A DNA stretch of 64,000 nucleotides from Chitinophaga pinensis (GCA_945874755.1 CAMCHR010000001.1:23914-87913); one strand, 5' to 3'. Positions 53,174-63,270 are shown, counted from the stretch's first letter. The notes: a model not told the origin generated them from the letters alone. Made by a program: numbers and translations.

Positions 53174-55432
53174 TTACACTTTCCCCTTAAACCCCAGTTT
53201 AGCAGGCGTAATGGGTAAATCTCTGACTCTTTTCCCTGTGGCATTGTAGACGGCATTGGTAACTGCAGCTGCAAAACCAATCAAAGCAATTTCACCAATC
53301 CCTTTTGCACCAATTGAATTCATATTTACATCTGGCTTATTGACAAACCAAACATCAGTTGGCGGAATTTGAGAATGCAATGGCACATGATAAGCGCCAA
53401 AACTTGCATTGATAATTTGTCCAGACACATGATCCATTTCCAATTGCTCTGTCAATGCCATCCCAATACCTCCTACTACTCCACCAATCATTTGGCTTCT
53501 TGCAGTTTTAGGACTAATAATTTTTCCAGCATCTCCCGTGGTCACTACTTGTAAAATTTTAATAGTGCCATCTTTAGGGTTCACCGCTAATTTTACATAA
53601 TGTGAAGAAAAGGAATTACTTGTGAACTTTAATTGCTCAGCAGTTTTACCTGTAGATGCGATGGTTAAATCAATTTGTTTATCAGGACTTAGTTGTAATA
53701 AATCTACAATAGTGATTTTGATATTTGGGTCAGCAATAGCAAGCACCATTTCATTTTTAACTTCTACGGCTTCTGATTTTAAAATAGCAAAAGCAGGAAC
53801 TAGTTTAATGGCCAAGTCTTTTAAATTTTGTTTTAAAGTCGTGCAAGCCAAGTCCACTGCTGATCCTACCGTAGAGGTTGTTCCTGATCCGCCTTGTGAA
53901 GGGCCTGGAGGTAAATCAGAATCGCCTAATTTGAATTTAATTTTTTCAATAGGCATCTGCATTGCAGCAGCTGCTATGATTGTCATGGAGGTGGTGGTGC
54001 CTGGCCCCATATCACTCACTGCACACTCTAAAGTCAATTTGCCTTCCTTATTTAACAATGCACGCACAGATGCACTTCCTTTACCTGCACCAAATACACC
54101 ATTGGCCATACCATATCCAATCAGCCATCCGTTTTCTTTTAATGTACCAGGCGTTGTAGGACGATTTTTCCAGCCAATTTTTTCTTTCCCATAAGCATAG
54201 CAATCTTTTAAATTATTATCAGAGAAAGGCAATTTATTTTCAGGATTTACAGAGGTAAAGTTTTTTAATCTTAAATCTATTGGATCCATTTTTAATTGAT
54301 AGGATAACTCGTCTATCGCAGACTCTAAACCATAAGAACCAGTGGCTTCTCCAGGACCGCGCATCCAAACTGGGGTGCTCATATCGAGTGGTAACAAACT
54401 GTATTTTGTATCTACATTATCACAAGCATATAAAAATTTAGACACGTTCACAATCCCTTCTCTAAAATCTTCGTAACGAGATGTGCCGCTAATAGCTTCG
54501 TGTGAGATACCAATAAATCGCCCTGAAGCATCTGCGCCAATACCAATTTTTTGCCAAGACTGTGGACGATAACCCACTAAAGAAAACATTTGAGGACGCG
54601 TCAATACTATTTTTACAGGACGGTTTAATTTTTTAGCAGCAATCAAAGCAGCAGGCACATTGGCCCAACTTCTTAAACCACTACCAAAACCACCACCTAC
54701 ATTTTCTGCAATCACTCGCACATTTTTATCTAATAAACCAAAAGTGCGCGCCACCGTGGTTTGTGTGCTTTTAGGTCCTTGTGTTTTATCATATAGTGTG
54801 ACTTTGTCTTCTCCTTCCCAAAATGCAATGGTAGCATGCATCTCCATTGGAAGGTGCACTTCTGCAGGAATAGCATATTCCGCTTCAATAAAAGCAGACG
54901 CTGTTTTAAATGCATTTTCTGTACCTCTTTTATAGGCCACTGTTCCTTTTAATTTAGAAGCATCTTTTCTTACAAGATCAAAATTTGTTTCAAAAGCTTG
55001 TGACTCATATTCGGCGCGCACTAAACGAATAGCAGCGTTTGCATTCTCTAAACTATCTGCCACAATCAATGCAATGGGTTGACCAAAAAACCGTACTTGA
55101 TTATCGTATAATACTTTATGTCCACGCCACTCAGAAACATTTTTAGGACGCTCTGCAGCATTGGTTAAATAACCAGGTACTTTTGGACAGTTCGCATAAT
55201 AAATCACATCTAATACCCCAGGTGATGCCAAAGCTTTTGCGGTATCCATATTTTTTATGGTGCCTTTTGCAATGCTGCTTGTAACGAATACTCCATATGC
55301 CATATTTGGCAAATTGTATTCTGCAGTGTATATTGCTTTGCCTGTTACTTTATCTGCTCCATCCACGCGTTCGTCTTCGAAGTTAATTTTATAACTATTT
55401 GTATTGTGCTTATGTAAATCAATATTGTTCAT
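53174..55432 (-). CDS. Molybdenum hydroxylase large (molybdopterin-binding) subunit
   Basis: 752 residues of the xanthine dehydrogenase/aldehyde oxidase fold: the a/b hammerhead (GADKVTGKAIYTAEYNLPNM) and the Moco-binding domain with NVGGGFGSG, SDMGPGTTTSMT, PPGPSQGGSGTTSTVGSAV and the C-terminal GAKGIGEIALI, whose glutamate is the expected catalytic base. There is no own signal peptide. It is encoded 18 bases after the 2Fe-2S subunit. Two-subunit pairs such as isoquinoline 1-oxidoreductase (IorAB) look like this. Substrate unknown. Confidence 0.92.
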   Translation of the reverse strand: MNNIDLHKHNTNSYKINFEDERVDGADKVTGKAIYTAEYNLPNMAYGVFVTSSIAKGTIKNMDTAKALASPGVLDVIYYANCPKVPGYLTNAAERPKNVSEWRGHKVLYDNQVRFFGQPIALIVADSLENANAAIRLVRAEYESQAFETNFDLVRKDASKLKGTVAYKRGTENAFKTASAFIEAEYAIPAEVHLPMEMHATIAFWEGEDKVTLYDKTQGPKSTQTTVARTFGLLDKNVRVIAENVGGGFGSGLRSWANVPAALIAAKKLNRPVKIVLTRPQMFSLVGYRPQSWQKIGIGADASGRFIGISHEAISGTSRYEDFREGIVNVSKFLYACDNVDTKYSLLPLDMSTPVWMRGPGEATGSYGLESAIDELSYQLKMDPIDLRLKNFTSVNPENKLPFSDNNLKDCYAYGKEKIGWKNRPTTPGTLKENGWLIGYGMANGVFGAGKGSASVRALLNKEGKLTLECAVSDMGPGTTTSMTIIAAAAMQMPIEKIKFKLGDSDLPPGPSQGGSGTTSTVGSAVDLACTTLKQNLKDLAIKLVPAFAILKSEAVEVKNEMVLAIADPNIKITIVDLLQLSPDKQIDLTIASTGKTAEQLKFTSNSFSSHYVKLAVNPKDGTIKILQVVTTGDAGKIISPKTARSQMIGGVVGGIGMALTEQLEMDHVSGQIINASFGAYHVPLHSQIPPTDVWFVNKPDVNMNSIGAKGIGEIALIGFAAAVTNAVYNATGKRVRDLPITPAKLGFKGKV

Positions 55433-55450
55433 AAAAGAAAATTAAAAGGA

Positions 55451-56062
55451 TTAAATTTTAGCGCCAGATTTTGCGACTTCAACAATTGCGTCCACAATAT
55501 TTTGATAGGCCCCGCATCTACAAATATTGGTGTCCATATACCCTTGTATACTTGCTCTACTTGTCGCTTTTCCTTCTCTAACGCAAGTCACTGCGGACAT
55601 GATTTGTCCCGAAGTACAATAGCCACATTGGAAAGCGTCATTTTTTAAAAATGCAGCCTGCATTGGGTGCAACTGATCTCCTTTCGCTAGACCTTCAATC
55701 GTTGTGATTTGATTGTTCTGATGATTCAATGCCAATTGAGTACATGATTTTAAACGTTTGCCATTTACATGTATAGTACAAGCCCCACATTGCCCCATCT
55801 CACACCCTTTCTTAGTACCAGTATAACCAATCTGTTCTCTTAATAAATTGAGCATGGTTGTTCTTGCATCAATTTCAAGTGATACAGGTTTACCATTCAG
55901 CATAAACTTTAATTTTTCTTTTGCAATAGGCAACGGCACAATCGCATCAGCAGCAAAAGTCTTCACTAAAACAGAAGGCGTAAAATAAAGTGCTGCAACC
56001 GAAGCTGATTTTTTTAAAAAGCCCCTTCTTGCATCGCTAAATAGACATGGATTCATATACAT
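55451..56062 (-). CDS. 2Fe-2S subunit of the molybdenum hydroxylase, Tat-type signal
   Basis: 203 residues from the ATG at 56062 (a TTG-started longer form exists). A twin-arginine-like SDARRGFLKKSA motif at about 10-21 before a hydrophobic stretch indicates Tat export. The plant-type 2Fe-2S cluster has CEMGQCGACTIHVNGKRLKSC and the second, alpha-helical cluster has CGYCTSGQ and ICRCGAYQN. It would carry electrons from the large subunit. The lack of an FAD subunit implies a non-flavin acceptor such as a periplasmic cytochrome. Confidence 0.92.
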   Translation of the reverse strand: MYMNPCLFSDARRGFLKKSASVAALYFTPSVLVKTFAADAIVPLPIAKEKLKFMLNGKPVSLEIDARTTMLNLLREQIGYTGTKKGCEMGQCGACTIHVNGKRLKSCTQLALNHQNNQITTIEGLAKGDQLHPMQAAFLKNDAFQCGYCTSGQIMSAVTCVREGKATSRASIQGYMDTNICRCGAYQNIVDAIVEVAKSGAKI

Positions 56063-56142
56063 CGATTTGATGTAATTTACCAAAAAAGACTGCGTCTTCA
56101 AAATAAAGATAGTATTTGGCTGCGGCGAATAAGATCCTACAG

Positions 56143-56778
56143 TTATAATTGCTCAGCTGCCTTATCCGGTTTAGCATACGCATATCGGTCAATCAGGGTA
56201 GTGTGATAATAAGCGTCTAAGCCATTGCTACAAATGCTACCCGCTTGGTCTAAATGTAAAAAACCATCTGTAGTTGGCTGGAATGATGGATCCATCAACA
56301 CCTGCTCTAACTGACCAATCACTAAAAAAGTGGCATTCAATGTAATAGGTACAATTTCTTTTAGGGAAAGCAAATATTTAATAGGGCTCTCTTTCACAAA
56401 AGGCACATATATCCCATCTAAGTATTCCTCTGTCAGCCCTACTTCTGTAAACTCATTCACTTCGTCGGGATATTTGGCACTTGTTTGATGCGCTTGACTT
56501 AAAAAAGAAGCCTGAATATGGTTGACCGTGTACAAACCACCTGCTTTGATATTGGCTAAGGTATGCGGAGCAGCAGCAAGAGGTCGGTTGATATAGCCAA
56601 TTAATGCTGGATCAGACCCAATATGGACCATGCTGCTAAATAGGCCTAAATTAGGCACACCCTGCGCATTGATGGTGCCAATTAAACTAGCCGATTTAAA
56701 CCCCGTTAAGCTATTGATAAAATTTGCTCTATAAAATCTTTCCCAAGACTGCCATTCGGCAGGCGTAAAATGTTGCAT
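56143..56778 (-). CDS. Flavin reductase family protein
   Basis: 211 residues with the split-barrel flavin reductase fold (ASLIGTINAQGVPNLGLFSS, then SDPALIGYINRP and a GLYTVNHI segment). These proteins bind FMN and reduce flavin or act as oxidoreductases. No signal peptide. It is 80 bases upstream of the 2Fe-2S subunit on the same strand. A functional link to the molybdenum enzyme is possible but not shown. Confidence 0.83.
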   Translation of the reverse strand: MQHFTPAEWQSWERFYRANFINSLTGFKSASLIGTINAQGVPNLGLFSSMVHIGSDPALIGYINRPLAAAPHTLANIKAGGLYTVNHIQASFLSQAHQTSAKYPDEVNEFTEVGLTEEYLDGIYVPFVKESPIKYLLSLKEIVPITLNATFLVIGQLEQVLMDPSFQPTTDGFLHLDQAGSICSNGLDAYYHTTLIDRYAYAKPDKAAEQL

Positions 56779-56859
56779 ATAGGTTTAACAAATGAAAGCT
56801 GAATAAGTTGATGTAGAATTTATAAAAATCAGATTATATTTTACTAACCTCAACTAAAT

Positions 56860-57555
56860 TTATTTTAGTTGCTGAATCAATTGAATCATATCATCCTCCT
56901 TCTTTAAATTTAATTTATTGGCATTCGTCAATGCATCTATTTGAGCAGCATAATTTGGTAACATATTTTTTAGCGCTTTCAAAGAAAGTGTACCTCCCAA
57001 TGGAAGCATTTTTTTATCTGCTTTATCATAGATATAAAATAAATCTTCTAAGATATATTCCTTTATTGGAGGGCCGCTAAACACAGTTGATTCTTTAATA
57101 AGTTTACTTGTATATTTTAAAAGCTGAAATACATTACCATTTGAGCGCATTTCATAAAAAGTAGTAGTTGTATTGTTGTCGATACTCGGATATAAAGACA
57201 TAAATTCTTTTGAAACTTTATTATCATCCTTATCTATACCATTTAAGACAAATGATTTTAGTTGGTAATTAACTAAATACAATTGATTCCCTTTTGTGAA
57301 GTAAAGATTATGATCGAAGTAAGAATAATTGAAACTTGGTTCCTCAAATTCAACACCATTGATAAATGTGCCTTTGCCCAATCCAAATTGATCAAACACA
57401 TAGGGCGTGCCTGATACACCAGCGCCACTTGCAGGTATGAGTCTTCCAAAGCCATCGGTAAGATTTAAGCTCGGAAGGGCATAGCTAGAAGTTGTCTGTG
57501 AAAACAAGGGTTGCATTAAAAAAGAAAAAAAGACGAGAAAAAAATATTTATACAT
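56860..57555 (-). CDS. Hypothetical secreted protein
   Basis: 231 residues with an N-terminal signal peptide (about 1-19, ending LFSQ). I do not recognise a family. The mature part has beta-type stretches with many aromatic residues (SYFDHNLYFTKGNQLYLVNYQ) and a helical, lysine-rich end (NANKLNLKKEDDMIQLIQQLK). It lies downstream of the flavin reductase's start with an 81-base gap and is on the same strand; whether they share a transcript is unclear. Confidence 0.6.
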   Translation of the reverse strand: MYKYFFLVFFSFLMQPLFSQTTSSYALPSLNLTDGFGRLIPASGAGVSGTPYVFDQFGLGKGTFINGVEFEEPSFNYSYFDHNLYFTKGNQLYLVNYQLKSFVLNGIDKDDNKVSKEFMSLYPSIDNNTTTTFYEMRSNGNVFQLLKYTSKLIKESTVFSGPPIKEYILEDLFYIYDKADKKMLPLGGTLSLKALKNMLPNYAAQIDALTNANKLNLKKEDDMIQLIQQLK

Positions 57556-57858
57556 ACGTAGAATTGAATGATTTTACAAGCAAGATAAGAAAATGGAGCA
57601 AAATCAACATAAATTATGCTGTTTATTAAAATGTATCAGTTCAATCAAAAAAGGATAAATATAATATAAATTTAAATATAAGGTCGTATAATCCTACATT
57701 AACTTAGTATTAATTCTTGCCTTTTGGGCGTTTCAGGACATCAATAATTATTGATTCGGTTTAGTTTTGCGGATGCATTTTAACAAGATATTGGCAAATC
57801 CAATGACTGCTACAATGCAACCAATTAAAGTAAGCATTTCGAAATCAAATCAAAACAA
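57556..57858. other. Intergenic region upstream of the Oar-like gene
   Basis: About 300 bases with no convincing coding sequence between divergent genes. Contains a -7 box at 57762-57769. I see no riboswitch-like or terminator structure. Confidence 0.5.
57762..57769 (+). promoter_or_regulatory. Candidate -7 element of the Oar-like receptor gene
   Basis: TAGTTTTG matches TAnnTTTG and would leave a leader of about 80 bases. No TTTG -33 at the normal spacing is found. Confidence 0.35.
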
Positions 57859-60800
57859 ATGAAAAAAACAATCTTGTTTTTAACAAGCTGCATGATGAGC
57901 ATCATCAGTTTCGCTCAAATTACCACTTCATCTATTTCTGGTGTTGTTGTAAATGAGAAGAAGGAAGTAATGGTAGGTGCATCCGTTGTTGCAACACACG
58001 TGCCAACAGGCACAACCTACAAAACAGTAACTAACAAAACAGGTGCCTACGTGTTCCCAGCAGTAAGAGTTGGCGGACCTTTTACCGTAGCTGCAAGTTA
58101 TGTAGGTTATAAAAACAATCAAGTAGCTGATTTAAGCACCAACTTAGGTGTGGCGAGCAATATTGATTTTGTTTTATTAGCGACTGGTTCAAACTTAGCA
58201 GAGGTGGTTGTTTCTAGCAATAGAAGTGGCTTATTCTCTAAAGAAAGAACTGGTGCTTCTCAACAATTCACTAGAAGAGACTTGCAAAATATTCCAATTA
58301 CTGGAGCAAGAACGATCGATGGTATCACAAAGTACAATGCCAACGGAAACGGAAATTCATTTGGTGCACAAGATTCACGTTTGAACAACTTTACAATTGA
58401 CGGTTCTCAGTTCAACAACAGTTTTGGTTTAGGTTCTTCTGCACAAGCAGGTGGTAGAACAGGTGCATCAGCCATTTCATTGGATGCATTAGAGCAATTA
58501 CAAGTGAACATTGCACCTTACGATATTCGTCAAAGCGGTTTTACTGGTGCTGGTATCAATGCAGTAACTAGATCTGGTACAAATGATATCGAAGGTTCTT
58601 ACTATCAAACACAAAGAGACAATAGCTCAAGATACGTGGGTAATAAAGCTGCTGGTGTTCCAGTAGTGGCTTCTAAGTTTGATGAGAAAGTAAGTGGCTT
58701 CCGTCTTGGAGCACCTATTTTCAAAAACAAATTATTCATCTTTGGTAACTATGAAACATTAGAGCGTACAGAACCAGGTACTACTTGGTTTTCTACAGGT
58801 TCTCCTAATGCGACAGGTACACAAATCAGTAGACCAACCTATACCGATATGGAAACTTTGTCTAATTTCATGAAAGAGAAATTTGATTATAACACAGGTG
58901 CTTGGGAAGGTTATTCTAATACCAACAAGAGTAAGAAATTCTTAGTAAGATTAGATTGGAATATCAACGACAAACATAAATTAACTGCTCGTTACGTTCA
59001 ACACGATTCTGAAGCAGAAATCAATGTTTCTAACTCTAACTCAGCAGGTAATGGTAACAGAACAACTCAGCAATTATCTATGGCATTTGCTAATAGCGGT
59101 TATATCATTATGGACAATACCCGTTCTTATGTATTGGAATTAAACAGTAAGCTATCAAACACTTTACACAACTCTTTGATTGTGGGTTATGATATGCAAA
59201 TTGAAGATAGAAAATATAGAAGTTCATTGTTCCCAACAATTGATATCTTAAGTGGTACATCTACTTACGCTTCTGTAGGTTTTGATCCATTCACTCCAGG
59301 TAACAAATTAGATTACAATACTTTTCATATTACCGATAACATTACAAAATATGCTGGTAAGCATACTTTAACAGCTGGTGTAAATTTTGAAAAATACCAA
59401 TCTAACAACTTATTTTTCCCTGCATCTAATGGGGTGTATATTTTTAGTTCATTAACAAGCTTCTACGCTGCAGCGAACGAAAGTATTGCAAATGGTGGAA
59501 AGCCATCTGTAACAAACTTACCAACTCGTTTTCAATATAGATACTCTGCATTACCAGGTGCCGTTGATCCAATGCAAGTATTAAAAACAACACGTTTAGA
59601 TATATACGGTCAGGATGAATACCAATTTAGAAAAAATATTAAATTAACTTTTGGTCTAAGAGCAGCCATCATTGATATTGAACCAACTTCTTTAGAAAAT
59701 CCAGCTGTTACAGCAATGACATTTGCTAAAGGAGAGAAATTGAATACAGCAGTGATGCCAACAACCCAAATTTTATGGGAGCCGAGATTTGGATTTAACG
59801 TAGATGTATTTGGTAATAAGAAAACGCAATTAAGAGGTGGTACTGGTGTATTCACAGGTCGTCCTCCATATGTATTTATCTCAAACCAAGTGGGTAATAA
59901 TGGTGTGTTAACAGGTTATATTGACAGCGATAACAGTAAAACACCTAAGTATGGTTTTACCCCGAATCCTGCTCAACATTATATCCCATCTACACCAACT
60001 TTGCCTTCTACATTTGACTTAGCATTTACCGATGCTAATTATAAGTTCCCTCAAGTATGGAAAACGAATATTGCGATAGATCAAAAATTACCTTTAGGAT
60101 TCATTGGTACGATTGAAGGTATTTACAACAATAATTTAAACGCAGTTCATTACTATAACGCCAACTTAGATTTACCAACTGGAAACTTTGCAGGCGTTGA
60201 TACAAGAAGTCAATTTGCAAGAACGGATGCTGGTGTAAGAGTAAATGATAACGTTTCAAACGGTATCGTTTTAACAAACAAAGATGGTTCTTACTTTAAG
60301 TCTTTGACTTTGAAATTAGAATTACCTTATAACAAAGGCTTATTTGGATCATTTGCTTGGACTACATCTAATGCAAAAGACTTTATGAGTGCAGGTTCAA
60401 TTGCATCAGGTAGCTGGACTTCTGCTAGAGCAGTCAATGGTAACAATGATTTATCTTTATCTACTTCTGACTTTGTTTCACCAAACCGTTTAGTGGGTAT
60501 GTTTGGATACAGATTAGAGTATGGTAAAAAAGCAGGTGGTGCAACTTCAATCTCAATTGGATATGTTGGTAACCAAGGTAGCCCATTCACATACACTATG
60601 AGTGGTGATATGAATGGAGACAGAGTAAGCAACAACGAATTGATTTTTGTACCTAAGGATTTCCAAGATATCAAGTTTATTCCTTTAGTAGTAGGTACAA
60701 GAACTTATTCTGAAGTAGAGCAACAAGCCGCTTTCTGGAATTATATCAACCAAGACGATTATTTAAAAACACGTCGTGGTCAATATGCCGAAAGAAATGC

Positions 60801-61134
60801 ATCATTTATTCCAATGTTACACCGTTTTGACTTATCAATTGTTCAAGACATTTTTGTAAATGTAAAAGGCAAGCGCAATACGATTCAAATTAGAGCGGAT
60901 ATCTTGAACTTTGGAAATATGTTGAACGATAATTGGGGTGTATCTCAAAGAGCAACTAATTCACAAATCTTAGCATTCCAATCTGTTGTAAATAATCAAC
61001 CAACTTACAAATTAGCGACTCAGAAATTTGCAGATGGCACAACTGATTTAATCAAAAATACTTACAGCAAGAACGCATCTGTATTTGAAGTATGGTCAGC
61101 TCAATTAGGTATTCGTTATATCTTTGGAAAATAA
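57859..61134 (+). CDS. Oar-like TonB-dependent outer-membrane receptor
   Basis: 1,091 residues: signal peptide (about 1-19), a carboxypeptidase-like regulatory domain (about 22-110; SSISGVVVNEKKEVMVGASV), a plug (about 115-225; AEVVVSSNRSG, LNNFTIDGSQFNNSFG) and a large barrel. The layout matches Oar/OmpA-related receptors, a major surface protein type in Bacteroidota; it has no SusD partner. The DNA shows long runs of preferred codons, consistent with high expression, an inference. A strong terminator follows. Transport substrate unknown. Confidence 0.88.
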   Translation: MKKTILFLTSCMMSIISFAQITTSSISGVVVNEKKEVMVGASVVATHVPTGTTYKTVTNKTGAYVFPAVRVGGPFTVAASYVGYKNNQVADLSTNLGVASNIDFVLLATGSNLAEVVVSSNRSGLFSKERTGASQQFTRRDLQNIPITGARTIDGITKYNANGNGNSFGAQDSRLNNFTIDGSQFNNSFGLGSSAQAGGRTGASAISLDALEQLQVNIAPYDIRQSGFTGAGINAVTRSGTNDIEGSYYQTQRDNSSRYVGNKAAGVPVVASKFDEKVSGFRLGAPIFKNKLFIFGNYETLERTEPGTTWFSTGSPNATGTQISRPTYTDMETLSNFMKEKFDYNTGAWEGYSNTNKSKKFLVRLDWNINDKHKLTARYVQHDSEAEINVSNSNSAGNGNRTTQQLSMAFANSGYIIMDNTRSYVLELNSKLSNTLHNSLIVGYDMQIEDRKYRSSLFPTIDILSGTSTYASVGFDPFTPGNKLDYNTFHITDNITKYAGKHTLTAGVNFEKYQSNNLFFPASNGVYIFSSLTSFYAAANESIANGGKPSVTNLPTRFQYRYSALPGAVDPMQVLKTTRLDIYGQDEYQFRKNIKLTFGLRAAIIDIEPTSLENPAVTAMTFAKGEKLNTAVMPTTQILWEPRFGFNVDVFGNKKTQLRGGTGVFTGRPPYVFISNQVGNNGVLTGYIDSDNSKTPKYGFTPNPAQHYIPSTPTLPSTFDLAFTDANYKFPQVWKTNIAIDQKLPLGFIGTIEGIYNNNLNAVHYYNANLDLPTGNFAGVDTRSQFARTDAGVRVNDNVSNGIVLTNKDGSYFKSLTLKLELPYNKGLFGSFAWTTSNAKDFMSAGSIASGSWTSARAVNGNNDLSLSTSDFVSPNRLVGMFGYRLEYGKKAGGATSISIGYVGNQGSPFTYTMSGDMNGDRVSNNELIFVPKDFQDIKFIPLVVGTRTYSEVEQQAAFWNYINQDDYLKTRRGQYAERNASFIPMLHRFDLSIVQDIFVNVKGKRNTIQIRADILNFGNMLNDNWGVSQRATNSQILAFQSVVNNQPTYKLATQKFADGTTDLIKNTYSKNASVFEVWSAQLGIRYIFGK

Positions 61135-61210
61135 GATGATTATTCATCATTAAAGTCTAGTATTATACTTCAATGATGAACTTGAACTAATGCTTAAAAA
61201 TAAGTTCTTT

Positions 61211-61238
61211 AAACCGCCCCAATTGGGGCGGTTTTTTT
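61211..61238 (+). terminator. Terminator of the Oar-like gene
   Basis: AAACCGCCCC and GGGGCGGTTT form a perfect 10-bp stem with loop AATT, followed by a T run. It is preceded by a weaker hairpin (TCATCATT 61144-61151 with AATGATGA 61172-61179) just after the stop. Confidence 0.92.
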
Positions 61239-61354
61239 ATACCTAAACAACATATTTAAGTATTTAAATGAATTTTTTAAGATTAATGAAATTGAGAAAG
61301 TTGTTTATTGATAAAAATATAGGACCTTAGAGGAATATACCTAATTTCAAAATT

Positions 61355-62581
61355 ATGGCCATATCAGTATGGGAACAATCCACCTATTTTGCACCCAAGG
61401 ACTTGGTGATTGTAGGTTGTGGCTTTGTAGGATTATGGACAGCCTATGAAGCCATCCATCAAAATCCGAAGTTGCAAATTACGATCTTAGAACGTGGCAC
61501 TATTCCTTCTGGCGCAAGCACACGCAATGCAGGCTTCTCATGTTTTGGAAGTGTCTCTGAACTCATATCAGATGTTCAATTGATGGGTGAAGCAGCCATG
61601 TTAGAGACAGTGAAGATGCGCTATGATGGATTACAAAGAATTCAAAAAGTTTTTAAAGCCAAGGAGATTGACTACAATCAATGGGGTGGCTATGAATTAT
61701 TTGAAGGAAAAAAGACAGAGCAGGATACAAAAGTAAAAGTGAGTAAGGCAAATAAAGGGATAAATAGTGAACTGAGTGAGCTGTATGATATTTCAAAATT
61801 AGAAAATGATATTGCTTATTTAAATAAAATATTGGCGCCCGCATTAAAGACGCCAAAAAAGAATGGGAAATACTTGCCTATTTATACCAATGCAAGTAAG
61901 AATATTAAAAAACTAGGTTTCCAAGGTATCAAGGCTTTGGCATTCAATCAAATGGAAGGACAATTAAATTCTGCAAAATTGGTATTGGCTTTGCAACAAG
62001 CAGTGCAGGCGAAAGGGGTTCAAATTTTATTTAGTACCGAAGTCAAAAAGTTCAAATCTCATAAAAAAGGCGTGACCATCACCACCAATTTAGACGCGCC
62101 TTTAGAAGCAAAACAATTTTTAATTTGTACCAATGGATTTGCAAAACAACTCATCCCTGGTTTAGATGTGGTGCCAGCAAGAGGACAAGTATTTATCACG
62201 GAATCTATCAAAAATTTAAAGTTTAAAGGGTGCTTCCATTTTGATGAAGGCTATTATTATTTCCGCAACCTAGGTAATCGTTTATTATTAGGTGGTGCAA
62301 GAAATGCAGATTTTAAAAACGAAAAAACCTATTCATTAGAGACTTCAGCTACGATACAAAAAGTATTAGAGGATTTTATGATGAAGCGCATCCTACCTCA
62401 GGGATCTAAAAAACCAAAAATAGAGCTTAGATGGAGTGGCACGATGGGCATAGGTAAAATTAAGAAGCCTATCATTGAACAATTACAGCCCAATGTATAC
62501 TGCGCAGTGCGCATGAGTGGGATGGGTGTAGCGATTGCGCCTATTGTTGCACAAAGAGCATTGAAATTAATGAAGGTGTAA
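61355..62581 (+). CDS. FAD-dependent oxidoreductase (DAO family)
   Basis: 408 residues. N-terminal FAD-binding motif LVIVGCGFVGLWTAYEAI followed by SGASTRNAGFSCFG, the signature of the D-amino-acid oxidase/glycine oxidase/gamma-glutamylputrescine oxidase group. Second FAD-region segments are PARGQVFITE and the C-terminal GTMGIGKIKKPIIE, which closes the FAD site. The substrate is probably an amine or amino acid. It has no signal peptide and no partner gene. Confidence 0.85.
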   Translation: MAISVWEQSTYFAPKDLVIVGCGFVGLWTAYEAIHQNPKLQITILERGTIPSGASTRNAGFSCFGSVSELISDVQLMGEAAMLETVKMRYDGLQRIQKVFKAKEIDYNQWGGYELFEGKKTEQDTKVKVSKANKGINSELSELYDISKLENDIAYLNKILAPALKTPKKNGKYLPIYTNASKNIKKLGFQGIKALAFNQMEGQLNSAKLVLALQQAVQAKGVQILFSTEVKKFKSHKKGVTITTNLDAPLEAKQFLICTNGFAKQLIPGLDVVPARGQVFITESIKNLKFKGCFHFDEGYYYFRNLGNRLLLGGARNADFKNEKTYSLETSATIQKVLEDFMMKRILPQGSKKPKIELRWSGTMGIGKIKKPIIEQLQPNVYCAVRMSGMGVAIAPIVAQRALKLMKV

Positions 62582-62583
62582 GT

Positions 62584-63006
62584 TTATTGACTACAAATCC
62601 GAAGTGCTTGATCGACATCAAAAACAGGAATAGTACTTTTTTTAAACCCTTTTTTATCTCGGCTTACAATCAAATCTATTTTTTTATTAGACAACGCAGC
62701 ATAATACTGCAGTGCGTCTTCGAAATCAGAAAATTCAGAATGTATAGATTGATTTATGATATTACTATTAACCTCTAATAGTTCTGTTATATCATATAAA
62801 GTAGTCAAATGTGAAATGACAATTTTAGGGGATTTAATCAGCTTGTTTAATAAATAGTACACATTCGTGTAAGAATTTGCAGAAATAAAAGGTTTTTTAT
62901 TGTTATGAGCGTATAAATCAAAAAGCTCAGTAGCTGCATTCGAAAAACTTGCTCTATTTCCAAGAAAGTCTATGATCACATCCGTATCTATAAAAATATT
63001 TTTCAT
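62584..63006 (-). CDS. PIN domain toxin (VapC-like)
   Basis: 140 residues with the PIN nuclease fold: N-terminal IFIDTDVIIDFL (Asp7, Asp9), FSDFEDALQYYAAL (Glu96, Asp97) and VSRDKKGF (Asp117). The usual acidic residue in the second segment (around ISANSYTNVYYL) is replaced by asparagine. VapC toxins cleave tRNA or rRNA. It overlaps the antitoxin stop by 4 bases (63003-63006). Confidence 0.87.
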   Translation of the reverse strand: MKNIFIDTDVIIDFLGNRASFSNAATELFDLYAHNNKKPFISANSYTNVYYLLNKLIKSPKIVISHLTTLYDITELLEVNSNIINQSIHSEFSDFEDALQYYAALSNKKIDLIVSRDKKGFKKSTIPVFDVDQALRICSQ

Positions 63007-63269
63007 TTTAATTTATTATATCGTTCAAGTAATATTTTTCCAAGTTCTTTTTTATAATTAAAATTCTTAGGAAGATTGATTACCCCTTTTAATTTAGCAA
63101 TCGAAGGATGTAACTTTTTAGTTTTATTTTTTTCAACTTTTCCATTAACTGCAATTGCTTTTAAATAGTTTTCTACCAAAGAAGAAAGACTCTCCTCTTT
63201 TTTCTTAGCATAAATTTTTGCGTTAGAGATCACTTCATCTTCCACCACAAGGGTCAATTTCGTTTTCAT
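63003..63269 (-). CDS. DUF6364-type antitoxin
   Basis: 88 residues. The N-terminus (MKTKLTLVVEDEVISNAKIY) fits a ribbon-helix-helix DNA-binding fold, and the C-terminal half (HPSIAKLKGVINLPKNFNYK) is likely to wrap around and neutralise the PIN toxin. It is the upstream gene of the pair and overlaps the toxin by 4 bases, the typical antitoxin-first order. Confidence 0.8.
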   Translation of the reverse strand: MKTKLTLVVEDEVISNAKIYAKKKEESLSSLVENYLKAIAVNGKVEKNKTKKLHPSIAKLKGVINLPKNFNYKKELGKILLERYNKLK

Positions 63270-63270
63270 T

